From Streptomyces sp. SID13031 (lineage in GTDB: Bacteria > Actinomycetota > Actinomycetes > Propionibacteriales > Kribbellaceae): 64,000 nt of DNA. A model generated the notes under the pieces. That model was given only the letters and a program-made list of their open reading frames with translations, was not told where the DNA came from and made no database searches. Location of the stretch: NCBI RefSeq assembly GCF_010548305.1, contig NZ_JAAGLV010000008.1:124001-188000 (forward strand), given 5' to 3'. A program made the position numbers and the translations under genes. Positions within the stretch are counted from its first letter, which is position 1, and each line of letters starts with the position of its first letter. Shown in pieces: positions 18,104 through 24,676 of this stretch.

Positions 18104-19519
18104 CTACTGCTGTAGCAGCCGCTTGGTGAAGTCGTTGTCGAACTTGCCTGCCGGGTCGTGCTGCGCCTTCAGCTCGAGGAAGCGGGTGTAGCGCGGCCCG
18201 AGGGCCGCGGCCAGGTCGGCGCCCGTGATGCTCCGGCTGTACTTGCCGAGGTGCGGGCGGGCGCCGATCTCGCGCATGAGGGCTTCCGCCGCGGCGTAGT
18301 ACTGCTCGAAGGCGTGGGAGTCGTTGCAGAGCAGGTCGAGCCAGACCGAGTGGCGGTCGCGGCCGGCGCCGAGCAGGGTGCGCTCGTGGCCGGCCGGGGT
18401 GAACCGCACCTCGACGAAGGTGTAGGGCAGGTCGCCGGAGTACATCGACTCGTACAGCTCGAGGAAGCGGCGGGCGACCGGCATCGCGTCCTCGTACGGG
18501 ATCGCGAACTCCAGCTCCTGGTGCAGGTGGTAGATCGAGCGGTTGTACGCCCGGTTGCTCTCCAGGACGAGATTGCTGCCGCGCTTGAGCCGGTGTGCGG
18601 CGCGCGAGACCTTCGGCAACAATCCGGTCTTCGCCAGCAGTCCGGCGAACCACGCGGCTGTCAACGCATCGAACGAGATCGTCACGGCCTCGCGGAAGTC
18701 GCCGAGGAACGACTGCTTCTTCGCGGTCGGCTGCCAGGTGTTGAGCTGGCAGCGATCCGTGAAGGGGAAGAGATACAGGCTCAGATGCGCGTGCTGCTGG
18801 AGCAGCGTCCCGAGGTTCGCTTCGACCAGCGGCAGTTCCGACAGCTCGACCCGCTGCTCGACGTTGAACCGGTCGACCGCCTGCACGGTCGCCTCGATGA
18901 TGATGCCGACGGCACCGATCCCGCCGACCGCGGCGGCGAACAACTCGTCACCCGGCACGCACTCGTGCACGATTCCGTTGCCGTCGACAAGCTTCAGCCC
19001 GGTCACCAGTTCGCTGACGAACCCCCAGTCGCGCCCGGTGCCGTGCACGTCGGTCGACAGGATCCCCGCGATGCTCTGCGCATCATGCGAGGGCAGTGAC
19101 GCAAAGGCGAGTCCATCCGCGAGCAGCGTCTTGGCGATCTCGCGAACGCGCGTCCCACCCTTGAAGGTGACCTGCTTCTTCGCCAGGTCCTTGGCCACCA
19201 CCCCGCGGTAGGAGTCCAGCGAGATGAGCGTCCCCGTCGTCTCGATCCCGCTGTTGAACGAGTGCCCCGCCCCGAACACCCGAACCTGACCACCGGCCTT
19301 CACCAGCTCGACGATCTCCTGCTCACTCGCCGGCCGCGCCACTCGCTGCGGCCGATACCGAAACCGCCGCAACCAGTTCCGGAACACCCCGCCAGTGACC
19401 CGTCCCTCGAGCCAGATGTACCGCCCACCGGTCACCGCATAGAGGAGCACGTTCCAGGTGGTCAGCACCCCGACAGCGAAGTACCCCCGCCGCTTCATCA
19501 CCGCAGGATTCCGGTCCAT
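18104..19519 (-). CDS. FAD-linked oxidase, D-arabinono-1,4-lactone oxidase family
   Basis: A 471-residue flavoprotein. An N-terminal hydrophobic segment (about 10-27, YFAVGVLTTWNVLLYAVTGG) may anchor it in the membrane. An FAD-binding PCMH domain follows (about 40-215: VRVFGAGHSFNSG, then VHGTGRDWGFVSELVTGLKLV, where the His is often the flavin linkage). The C-terminal ALO domain ends HDPAGKFDNDFTKRL. Relatives oxidise aldonolactones or sugar alcohols. A start at 19540 would lie inside the hairpin following the previous gene, so the ATG at 19517-19519 is used. It is convergent with the MFS gene without spacing. Confidence 0.88.
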   Translation of the reverse strand: MDRNPAVMKRRGYFAVGVLTTWNVLLYAVTGGRYIWLEGRVTGGVFRNWLRRFRYRPQRVARPASEQEIVELVKAGGQVRVFGAGHSFNSGIETTGTLISLDSYRGVVAKDLAKKQVTFKGGTRVREIAKTLLADGLAFASLPSHDAQSIAGILSTDVHGTGRDWGFVSELVTGLKLVDGNGIVHECVPGDELFAAAVGGIGAVGIIIEATVQAVDRFNVEQRVELSELPLVEANLGTLLQQHAHLSLYLFPFTDRCQLNTWQPTAKKQSFLGDFREAVTISFDALTAAWFAGLLAKTGLLPKVSRAAHRLKRGSNLVLESNRAYNRSIYHLHQELEFAIPYEDAMPVARRFLELYESMYSGDLPYTFVEVRFTPAGHERTLLGAGRDRHSVWLDLLCNDSHAFEQYYAAAEALMREIGARPHLGKYSRSITGADLAAALGPRYTRFLELKAQHDPAGKFDNDFTKRLLQQ

Positions 19520-19534
19520 GCCCGATAGTGACAC

Positions 19535-19567
19535 GCCCATCGGGCCAACGTCGTCGGCCCGATGGGC
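19535..19567 (-). terminator. Hairpin terminator 3' of the Ro60 gene
   Basis: Perfect inverted repeat GCCCATCGGGCC (19535-19546) and GGCCCGATGGGC (19556-19567) with a 9-nt loop, lying 7 nt after the stop codon of the TROVE gene. There is no U-tract, as is common for actinobacterial terminators. Confidence 0.75.
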
Positions 19568-19574
19568 GTCTTTG

Positions 19575-21191
19575 TCACAGACCGCGAGCGAAGTTCGAGA
19601 TCAGCGCCGGTACTGCGCTGTCGAACCCGGACACGTCGAGCATCCCGGCATCGTGCGGATCAGCGATCGTCCTGCCCGTCGCGGTCATCGCGACCACGAT
19701 CAGCCGGGCATCGATCCCGGTGCGCTGCCGGTACTCCCGCAATGCCTGGTACGGATGGATCTCCCCGTGCCAGGTCTCGTTGTCGGTGAATACGACGAAG
19801 GCGTCGATCTCCAGCCCCTTCGCAAGCGCATGCCGCATCGGCAGCGAGCAATCCGTACCGCCGAACGACAGGTCCGAGACGGCCCGGACAACATCGTCGA
19901 GCCGCTGCCGCGGACTGATGGCCAGCCGCGTCAGGGCCGGCCGAGAGTACACGCTCGCCGAGCCCGCACTGGTGAACCCGACCAGCTCGTACTGCGACTC
20001 GGTGGCAGCCGTCACCAGTGCGAGTGCAGCCGACGCCTCCCGGCAAGTCAGCGGCAACCCCGACACCGACTGCACCATCGACCCCGACACATCCAGCGCG
20101 AGCATAAGCCGCTTGCCCGTCGGCTCGACCGCACCGAACGACGTGTAGAACGCGGCGTCCAGCGCATCCACGATCGGCTGTGAAGGCGACCACGTCGACA
20201 CTCCCCGGACACCCTGGCCGGACGCATAGGTGCGCTGGGCAACCAATACGTTGACCGGATGGATACGGCCCTTCTTCAGCCGTTCCGGATCGCTGAGCTG
20301 GGCCGCCACCCGACCCGTCCAGTCACTGAACGGACCGAGCAGCCCGAGCCGTGTCAGCCGGGGGAGCTGCCGCAGCAGAGCGGTCTGTGGCAGACCGTTC
20401 GACAGCAGCGACTCCCAGACGGCCGGCTCGTTCTGGAACCGGTCCGGGATCATCTCCCACGAGATGCCCCGGTTGAGCGTGACGAGGTCAGCGACCTCGC
20501 TGACGGACGACGCAGCCTGGATCCGCTCGAAAGCGACCAGCAACGGCAGCCCGGTCAGCTCGGCCTCCCGGCCATGGATCCAGTTGAACAGCTCGCGCCG
20601 GGCCGGCTCGATCGTCTTCGGATGCGACAGCCGCAGCAGGTCGGCATGCGTCCAGCCCTCACGCTGCCGGTACTTGAGCGCCTGGTAGGCGACGTTCTCG
20701 ACGTCACGGGAAGGATCCACGTACCAGCTACCGATCGCCCGCCGCGTCCCACGACCCCAGCCACCGAACTGCTGGAGATAGCCGGCGAACAGGAAGAGCT
20801 GCGTTCCGGTCCGAGCCACCAGCGGCACCGCCGCGAGCGCAGCCTTGCGGCCGTCGGCGTCACCGAGCTTCGCCGCGGCAGCCAGCGCGAACAGCGCCGG
20901 GTTCTGCTTCGGCGCGCGACCGGCCGCCGAGATGGCGAGCACCTCGGCGACGACCTCCGCCGTCCGGGTCCGGGCCAGCTCGAGCACCAGCTGCGCGTTC
21001 GCCTTGGTGAGCTCACGCTGACCGACGTAGTACGTGCCGCCCGTCGACCCCAACGTGAGGAATCGGCGCAACTGCGCCAGCTCGTCCGGCACGAAGGTGT
21101 ATCCACCCGCGCTGTTCTTCTCCTGCCGCGGGTCGGCCTGCTCGCCCTGCGGTGTGCGCAGAGTGCTGACGGACGCTAGTGGATCGGACAT
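19575..21191 (-). CDS. rsr: TROVE-domain RNA-binding protein (Ro60 orthologue, Rsr)
   Basis: A 538-residue bacterial Ro60 homologue. Residues about 30-350 are the HEAT-like TROVE ring (GGTYYVGQRELTKANAQLVLE, LFLFAGYLQQFGGWGRGTRRAIGSWY). Residues about 355-538 are a von Willebrand A domain with an intact MIDAS: DVSGSM (about 365), FGGTDCSLPM (about 443) and FTDNETWH (about 469). In Deinococcus, Rsr binds Y RNAs that tether it to polynucleotide phosphorylase for structured-RNA decay, and other bacterial Ro proteins also bind Y RNA. Here a Y RNA with a tRNA-like module ends 21 nt before the start codon, in the same orientation. GAGGAGAGAGGAA precedes the ATG. A strong hairpin follows the stop. 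Confidence 0.93.
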   Translation of the reverse strand: MSDPLASVSTLRTPQGEQADPRQEKNSAGGYTFVPDELAQLRRFLTLGSTGGTYYVGQRELTKANAQLVLELARTRTAEVVAEVLAISAAGRAPKQNPALFALAAAAKLGDADGRKAALAAVPLVARTGTQLFLFAGYLQQFGGWGRGTRRAIGSWYVDPSRDVENVAYQALKYRQREGWTHADLLRLSHPKTIEPARRELFNWIHGREAELTGLPLLVAFERIQAASSVSEVADLVTLNRGISWEMIPDRFQNEPAVWESLLSNGLPQTALLRQLPRLTRLGLLGPFSDWTGRVAAQLSDPERLKKGRIHPVNVLVAQRTYASGQGVRGVSTWSPSQPIVDALDAAFYTSFGAVEPTGKRLMLALDVSGSMVQSVSGLPLTCREASAALALVTAATESQYELVGFTSAGSASVYSRPALTRLAISPRQRLDDVVRAVSDLSFGGTDCSLPMRHALAKGLEIDAFVVFTDNETWHGEIHPYQALREYRQRTGIDARLIVVAMTATGRTIADPHDAGMLDVSGFDSAVPALISNFARGL

Positions 21192-21212
21192 TTCCTCTCT
21201 CCTCAGGACGTG

Positions 21213-21360
21213 ACGAAGGCCCGGGTGGACGTGTTGTGCCGACCGGAAGCTGCTCTGCCAATTGAGCTACACCGGAGGGTGATCCGGTGGCGGGACTCGA
21301 ACCCGCAACCCGCCCGTTAGAAGTGGTAACCGATCAACTCCGGCCCACCCAGGCCGTCGT
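21213..21360 (-). ncRNA. yrlA: Bacterial Y RNA (YrlA type) with circularly permuted tRNA-like domain
   Basis: On the minus strand the ends form the Y-RNA stem: 21345-21360 pairs with 21213-21228 over 16 positions, with one mismatch and one G-U pair. Inside, in transcript order, are: a 4-bp/7-nt-loop arm (GTTA-CCACTTC-TAAC, 21316-21330); a 9-nt variable-like stretch; a perfect T arm with a TTCGAGT loop (21290-21306); the 3' acceptor strand CACCGGA (21283-21289); a 6-nt cap; the perfectly complementary 5' acceptor strand TCCGGTG (21270-21276); TA; and a canonical D arm (21252-21267) with the GG pair. The order T arm before D arm is a circular permutation of tRNA, as described for YrlA RNAs (Chen et al., RNA 2014; Wolin group). 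It lies directly upstream of the Ro60 gene. It is not an ordinary tRNA: there is no 3' CCA end, and the 7-nt loop lacks U33. Confidence 0.88.
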
Positions 21361-21370
21361 TCTGTCCACA

Positions 21371-21376
21371 ACTGTA
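21371..21376 (-). promoter_or_regulatory. Possible -10 element for the Y RNA
   Basis: On the minus strand TACAGT lies 10 nt before the base of the Y-RNA stem, so transcription would start within a few nucleotides of 21363. A weak TTGGCG is about 19 bp upstream. Tentative. Confidence 0.35.
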
Positions 21377-21415
21377 GGGCGTCGGGCCCCGTGAACGCCA
21401 AGTATTTAAGGGCAA

Positions 21416-22261
21416 TCAGTTGATCAGCGCAACGACCGTCGTGCCTGGAGCGAAGTGTCCGCGGTGAACCTGGTCGAAGAGGGCGTACATCATCTTGGCT
21501 TCGTAGACCCAGTCGAGGAGTAGGTCGTGTCTCGAGTCGAAGTCTTCGATGAAGGAGTCGAGAGATGGGGTGCGCTTGGCATAGCCGCCGAAGTGGTAGT
21601 CGGGTTCGAGGTGCCAGTCGCCGACGCGGTCTCCGTAGGTCGCTTGCTGGAGGGCGATGATGTCGTCTTCCAGTGCTGCCTTGAGGACCGGTACGCCGAT
21701 CACGGGCTGACGCGCACCCGCGGCGAGGCCGGCGAGAGTGCCGCCGGTGCCGACGGCGCAGAAGACGGCGTCGAAGGGCTCGGTGATTTCGGCGGGCAGC
21801 TCGGCGCAACCGCGGAGCGCGGCCGGGTTGCTGCCACCTTCGGGGAGCAGGTAGAAGTCGCCGAATTCGCCACGCAGGGTGTCGAGCACCACGGCAGAAG
21901 TCTTCAGCCGGTACGACGTACGGTCGAGATAGGTGAGCCGCATCCCGCGCGAGACGGCATACGCGAGGGAAGGGTTCAGCGGCAGGTGTTCTTCGCCGCG
22001 GACCACGCCGATGGTGTCGAAGCCGTAGTGGTGCCCGACCGCGGCGGTGGCGCGGAGGTGGTTCGAATAGGCTCCGCCGAAGGTGAGCAGGCGCCCGGCC
22101 TCAACCGCCGGCGCCACGTTGTGCTTGAGCTTGCGCCACTTGTTGCCCGGGATCTCAGGATGGATCAGATCATCCCGCTTCAACAGCACGCGCACACCGC
22201 GGGCGGCCAGCAGTTCATCGCGCAACTCGGCGACCGGTGACGGCAGTTGAAGGTCGAGCAT
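21416..22261 (-). CDS. PLP-dependent ACC deaminase / D-cysteine desulfhydrase family
   Basis: A 281-residue fold-type II PLP enzyme related to 1-aminocyclopropane-1-carboxylate deaminase and D-cysteine desulfhydrase. The PLP lysine is in GNKWRKLKHN (about residue 40), TFGGAYSNHLRATAAVG is the cofactor contact loop, and AVGTGGTLAGLAAG (about 169-182) is the phosphate-binding glycine loop. YLLPEGGSNPAALRGC is also typical. Members deaminate or desulfurate small amino acids; the substrate cannot be fixed here. It ends about 55 nt upstream of the Y-RNA stem and is separated from rnpB by 25 nt. Confidence 0.87.
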   Translation of the reverse strand: MLDLQLPSPVAELRDELLAARGVRVLLKRDDLIHPEIPGNKWRKLKHNVAPAVEAGRLLTFGGAYSNHLRATAAVGHHYGFDTIGVVRGEEHLPLNPSLAYAVSRGMRLTYLDRTSYRLKTSAVVLDTLRGEFGDFYLLPEGGSNPAALRGCAELPAEITEPFDAVFCAVGTGGTLAGLAAGARQPVIGVPVLKAALEDDIIALQQATYGDRVGDWHLEPDYHFGGYAKRTPSLDSFIEDFDSRHDLLLDWVYEAKMMYALFDQVHRGHFAPGTTVVALIN

Positions 22262-22286
22262 ACGACCAGTTTCGCAGCTGGTGAGT

Positions 22287-22692
22287 GAACGGGCCGGTCT
22301 GTAAGCCGGATCCTGTAATAGGCGATCATCTATCTACGGTGACCGTTGCCGGGCACCTCTAGCAGCCTACCCGTGAGCTCGGGCGGGCAGCCCTCGGACG
22401 CTCACGCGGACGACAGTTGCCCATCGCCCTTCTTGGCCTTGCTCCACGTGGGGTTTACCTAGCCTCCACAGTCGCCTGCGGAGCTGGTGGTCTCTTACAC
22501 CACCGTTTCACCCTCACCCGCACCTAGATGAACCACGGGGTCCATCCAGGCCGCTGGCGGTCTGTTCTCTGTGGCACTGTCCCGCGGGTTGCCCCGGGTG
22601 GGCGTTACCCACCACGTTGCCCTGTGGAGTCCGGACTTTCCTCGGCGCCCACCGTTGCCGGTGAACGACGCGATCGCCCGACCGGCCCGTTC
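22287..22692 (-). ncRNA. rnpB: RNase P RNA, bacterial type A
   Basis: Catalytic RNA of RNase P, which removes 5' leaders from tRNA precursors. On the minus strand the terminal helix P1 is formed by GAACGGGCCGGT (5' end) and ACCGGCCCGTTC (3' end). The universally conserved core is readable: GAGGAAAGTCCGGACTCCAC near the 5' end, GGGTAACGCCCA, GGTGAAACGGTGG, GGTAAACCCCACG, and near the 3' end GGATCCGGCTTACAGACCGG. Length is about 406 nt, usual for actinobacteria. It starts just after the stop codon of the DUF952 gene on the same strand and lies near the Y RNA, itself a tRNA mimic. Confidence 0.97.
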
Positions 22693-22696
22693 ACCC

Positions 22697-23065
22697 TCAG
22701 GATAGGGCCTGCGCGCTCACTTCCGGGTATCGGCCGTCGGCGGCCTGCTCGTACGGGCGTACCTCGACGACGGCGTCGAGGTTGAGCGGACCGTACAGGT
22801 GCGGGAACGAGATGCCGACCGCGTCCAGATCCTCGTCGCACAGCGCCGACACCAGTAGCCCGGTGTCGATCACGAGCAGGCACAGCGGCTCGGTCACGTC
22901 GGAGTAGAAGGAGTTCGCGACCATGGCGACCTTGTCCGGGCGGGAGCAGTGGATGAAGGCGGCGCCGTCATCGAGCGACTTGCCGCGGGTGGACCACCGA
23001 TAGCTGCCGGCCCGCTGCGCCGCTTCCCACTGGCCGGCGAAGGCCAAATGCAAGATCAGAGCCAT
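22697..23065 (-). CDS. DUF952 family protein
   Basis: A 122-residue DUF952 protein with the family pattern: ILHLAFAGQWEAAQRAG, FIHCSRPDKV (conserved IH-C), LLVIDTGLL, and FPHLYGPLNLDAVVEV at the C-terminus. The fold is related to ADP-ribosyltransferase-like small domains; no activity is assigned. TAGGGT ends 7 nt before the ATG with no ribosome site between, consistent with a leaderless transcript. It lies immediately upstream of rnpB, so read-through into rnpB is possible. Confidence 0.85.
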   Translation of the reverse strand: MALILHLAFAGQWEAAQRAGSYRWSTRGKSLDDGAAFIHCSRPDKVAMVANSFYSDVTEPLCLLVIDTGLLVSALCDEDLDAVGISFPHLYGPLNLDAVVEVRPYEQAADGRYPEVSAQALS

Positions 23066-23072
23066 GGATCAA

Positions 23073-23078
23073 ACCCTA
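23073..23078 (-). promoter_or_regulatory. Leaderless-type -10 for the DUF952 gene
   Basis: TAGGGT on the minus strand, exactly 7 nt from the ATG at 23063-23065, with no Shine-Dalgarno between. This is the TANNNT-7-start layout. Confidence 0.45.
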
Positions 23079-23112
23079 GTGCCCGGCAGGCGGAAGTCCG
23101 GGTAGCCAGAGA

Positions 23113-23146
23113 ATGCAGAATATTCTTTGCAGAAACTATTCTGCAT
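23113..23146. promoter_or_regulatory. ArsR-type operator (ATGCAGAATA inverted repeat)
   Basis: ATGCAGAATA (23113-23122) and TATTCTGCAT (23137-23146) form a perfect 10-bp inverted repeat. Inside it are AGAATATTCT (23117-23126) and GCAGAA-N4-TTCTGC (23129-23144). Overlapping AT-rich palindromes 18 bp before the regulator's start codon are typical of an autoregulatory ArsR site. Confidence 0.7.
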
Positions 23147-23163
23147 GATCCACGCTGCCCGGT

Positions 23164-23727
23164 ATGAGTGATCGCGAGGTCCACGACGGTGAAGAGCTGA
23201 AGGCGCTGACCCACCCCTTGCGCGTCCGGATGCTCGCAGTACTGCGGGAGGACGGCCCGGCGACCGCGACCGAGCTGGCCCGCCGGTTCGGCACCGACAC
23301 GGGCGCGACGAGCTACCACCTGCGGAAGCTCGCGCAGTACGGGTTCATCGAGGAGGCCGCCGTCGAGGGGCATCCGCGGGCAAAGCACTGGCAGGCCGTG
23401 CATGCGACCACCAGCTGGAAGAACACCGAAGCCGGCGCGACCGGCGAGGGCCGGACGGCGGCAGACTGGATGCGCCGGCAACAAGCCGGAATCCTGCAGT
23501 CCGACGCCCAGTCGTTCGAGCGACTCCAGGACACGCTGCCGCCGGAGTGGATCGATGCGGCCGGCATCGGCGACCTGCTGGTCAGCCTCAGCCCCGATTC
23601 CGTCAACGAACTCTGGGACCGGTTCTACTCCCACCTCGACGAGCTGAAGGCCAGGGATGCCGGCAATGCGGCTGCGCGCCGGGTCTCGATCGTCGTCGGT
23701 GGGTTCCCGCGACCCGATCCGTCATGA
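23164..23727 (+). CDS. ArsR-family winged-helix regulator
   Basis: A 187-residue regulator. The DNA-binding domain is at about residues 8-85 (LKALTHPLRVRMLAVLREDGPATATELARRFG, then TGATSYHLRKLAQYGFIEE). The C-terminal half is helical with several Trp residues and no Cys cluster, so it senses a non-metal ligand or none visible. The stop overlaps the ATG of the following MFS remnant (ATGA), so regulator and pump were once translationally coupled. An inverted-repeat operator lies upstream. The pump is broken, so the regulator may now be orphaned or act elsewhere. Confidence 0.88.
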   Translation: MSDREVHDGEELKALTHPLRVRMLAVLREDGPATATELARRFGTDTGATSYHLRKLAQYGFIEEAAVEGHPRAKHWQAVHATTSWKNTEAGATGEGRTAADWMRRQQAGILQSDAQSFERLQDTLPPEWIDAAGIGDLLVSLSPDSVNELWDRFYSHLDELKARDAGNAAARRVSIVVGGFPRPDPS

Positions 23728-24584
23728 CGGCCCGGGCGGCCCGGCGGCGCTATGCGCTGATCAGCTTCCTCACCTGGCTACCGACCGGGCTCTACATCCC
23801 GGTGATGGTCGTCCTCCAGCCTGGCCGGTCTGCTGTTGCTCGGGCTGGCCGAATCGCTGTGGCTGCTGGCTCTGTCCGGCGTACTGCGCGGCGTGGCTCG
23901 CGCCCTCGGCAGTGGCCCGATCGAGGCCTGGTATGTCGATCAGGCGCCCACCGAGGCCGCGGAACTGGCTCGCGGGCTGTCCTTCGGAGTGATGGCCGCG
24001 TCGGCCGCGCTGGCCGTCGGTACGGTCGCCGGTGCGCTGATTCCGGCCGGCCTTGGAGTGAGTCTTGCCGTGCCGGTGCTGATCGCCGCAGCGGCCGACG
24101 CGGTTCGCCTGGTCGTGACCCTGGTCGCGATGCCCGAGCCGAAGTACGAGGCCTCGACCTTGCGAAGCATCCTCCGCAGTGTGCCTGAGGTGATCGCGGG
24201 CGGCGTCCGGCTCGCAGTGCGGAACCTCGCGCTCACCCGCATCCTGATGGTCAGCGCCGGGATGGGCGTCGCGTTGGCGGTCATCGAGTTGCTGACGCCG
24301 GCCTGGATGGCCGAGCTGGCATCGCCTACCTGCTGATGTTCGTCGGCTTCGGGATCGCCGCCGGCTCGCTGGCCCAGTTGCTGCACAGCCAGGTCACGGC
24401 GGCCGAACGGGCAACCATGGTGTCCGTCCAGTCGCTCTTGCTACAGCTCGCAGGTGCGGTGGGCGCTGTCGCGCTCGGGTACCTCGCGGCTCTCGCCGGA
24501 CCGCTCCCCGCCTTCCTGGTCGCGGCTGCTCTGCTAGCGCTCCCGGTGGCACGGCTGGTGGTTCCGGAACCAGTGAGGGCTTGA
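23724..24584 (+). pseudogene. MFS transporter, decayed by two deletions
   Basis: Three frames must be joined to rebuild the protein. Frame one starts at the ATG overlapping the ArsR stop (MTARAARRRYALISFLTWLP) and breaks near 23815 after the first helix. Frame two continues from about 23816 (LLLLGLAESLWLLALSGVLR) through four to five helices and ends at a stop near 24335. Frame three resumes just before 24336 (MFVGFGIAAGSLAQLLHSQ) to the stop at 24582-24584. The material expected for helices 2-3 and the central loop plus following helix is missing at both joins, so these look like deletions rather than single-base errors. The total is about 860 bp against 1200 for an intact pump. An assembly error is possible. 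Confidence 0.75.
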
Positions 24585-24618
24585 CAGCACAGTGTGAGCA
24601 CAGAAAGATCCGATGTCT

Positions 24619-24651
24619 ACCTGTGATCCTCTCCGCCCCCAGGTCACAGGT
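24619..24651. promoter_or_regulatory. Inverted repeat upstream of the exported GH operon
   Basis: ACCTGTGA (24619-24626) and TCACAGGT (24644-24651) are perfect 8-bp arms around a 17-bp C-rich spacer. They lie 25 bp before the start codon of the GH95-like gene and downstream of a TTGACA at 24582-24587. This could be an operator or a leader hairpin. Confidence 0.4.
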
Positions 24652-24676
24652 CCGCACCATCTCCAGGAGAGATCCG

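Noticed and set aside
21245-21310. Ordinary tRNA gene
   Set aside because: T arm and D arm are present but in reversed order with a capped acceptor helix and no anticodon loop with U33; explained by the Y RNA.
21267-21809. Minus-strand 180-codon frame overlapping the PLP enzyme and Y RNA
   Set aside because: Arg-rich shadow in a different frame from the PLP enzyme, running through an RNA gene.
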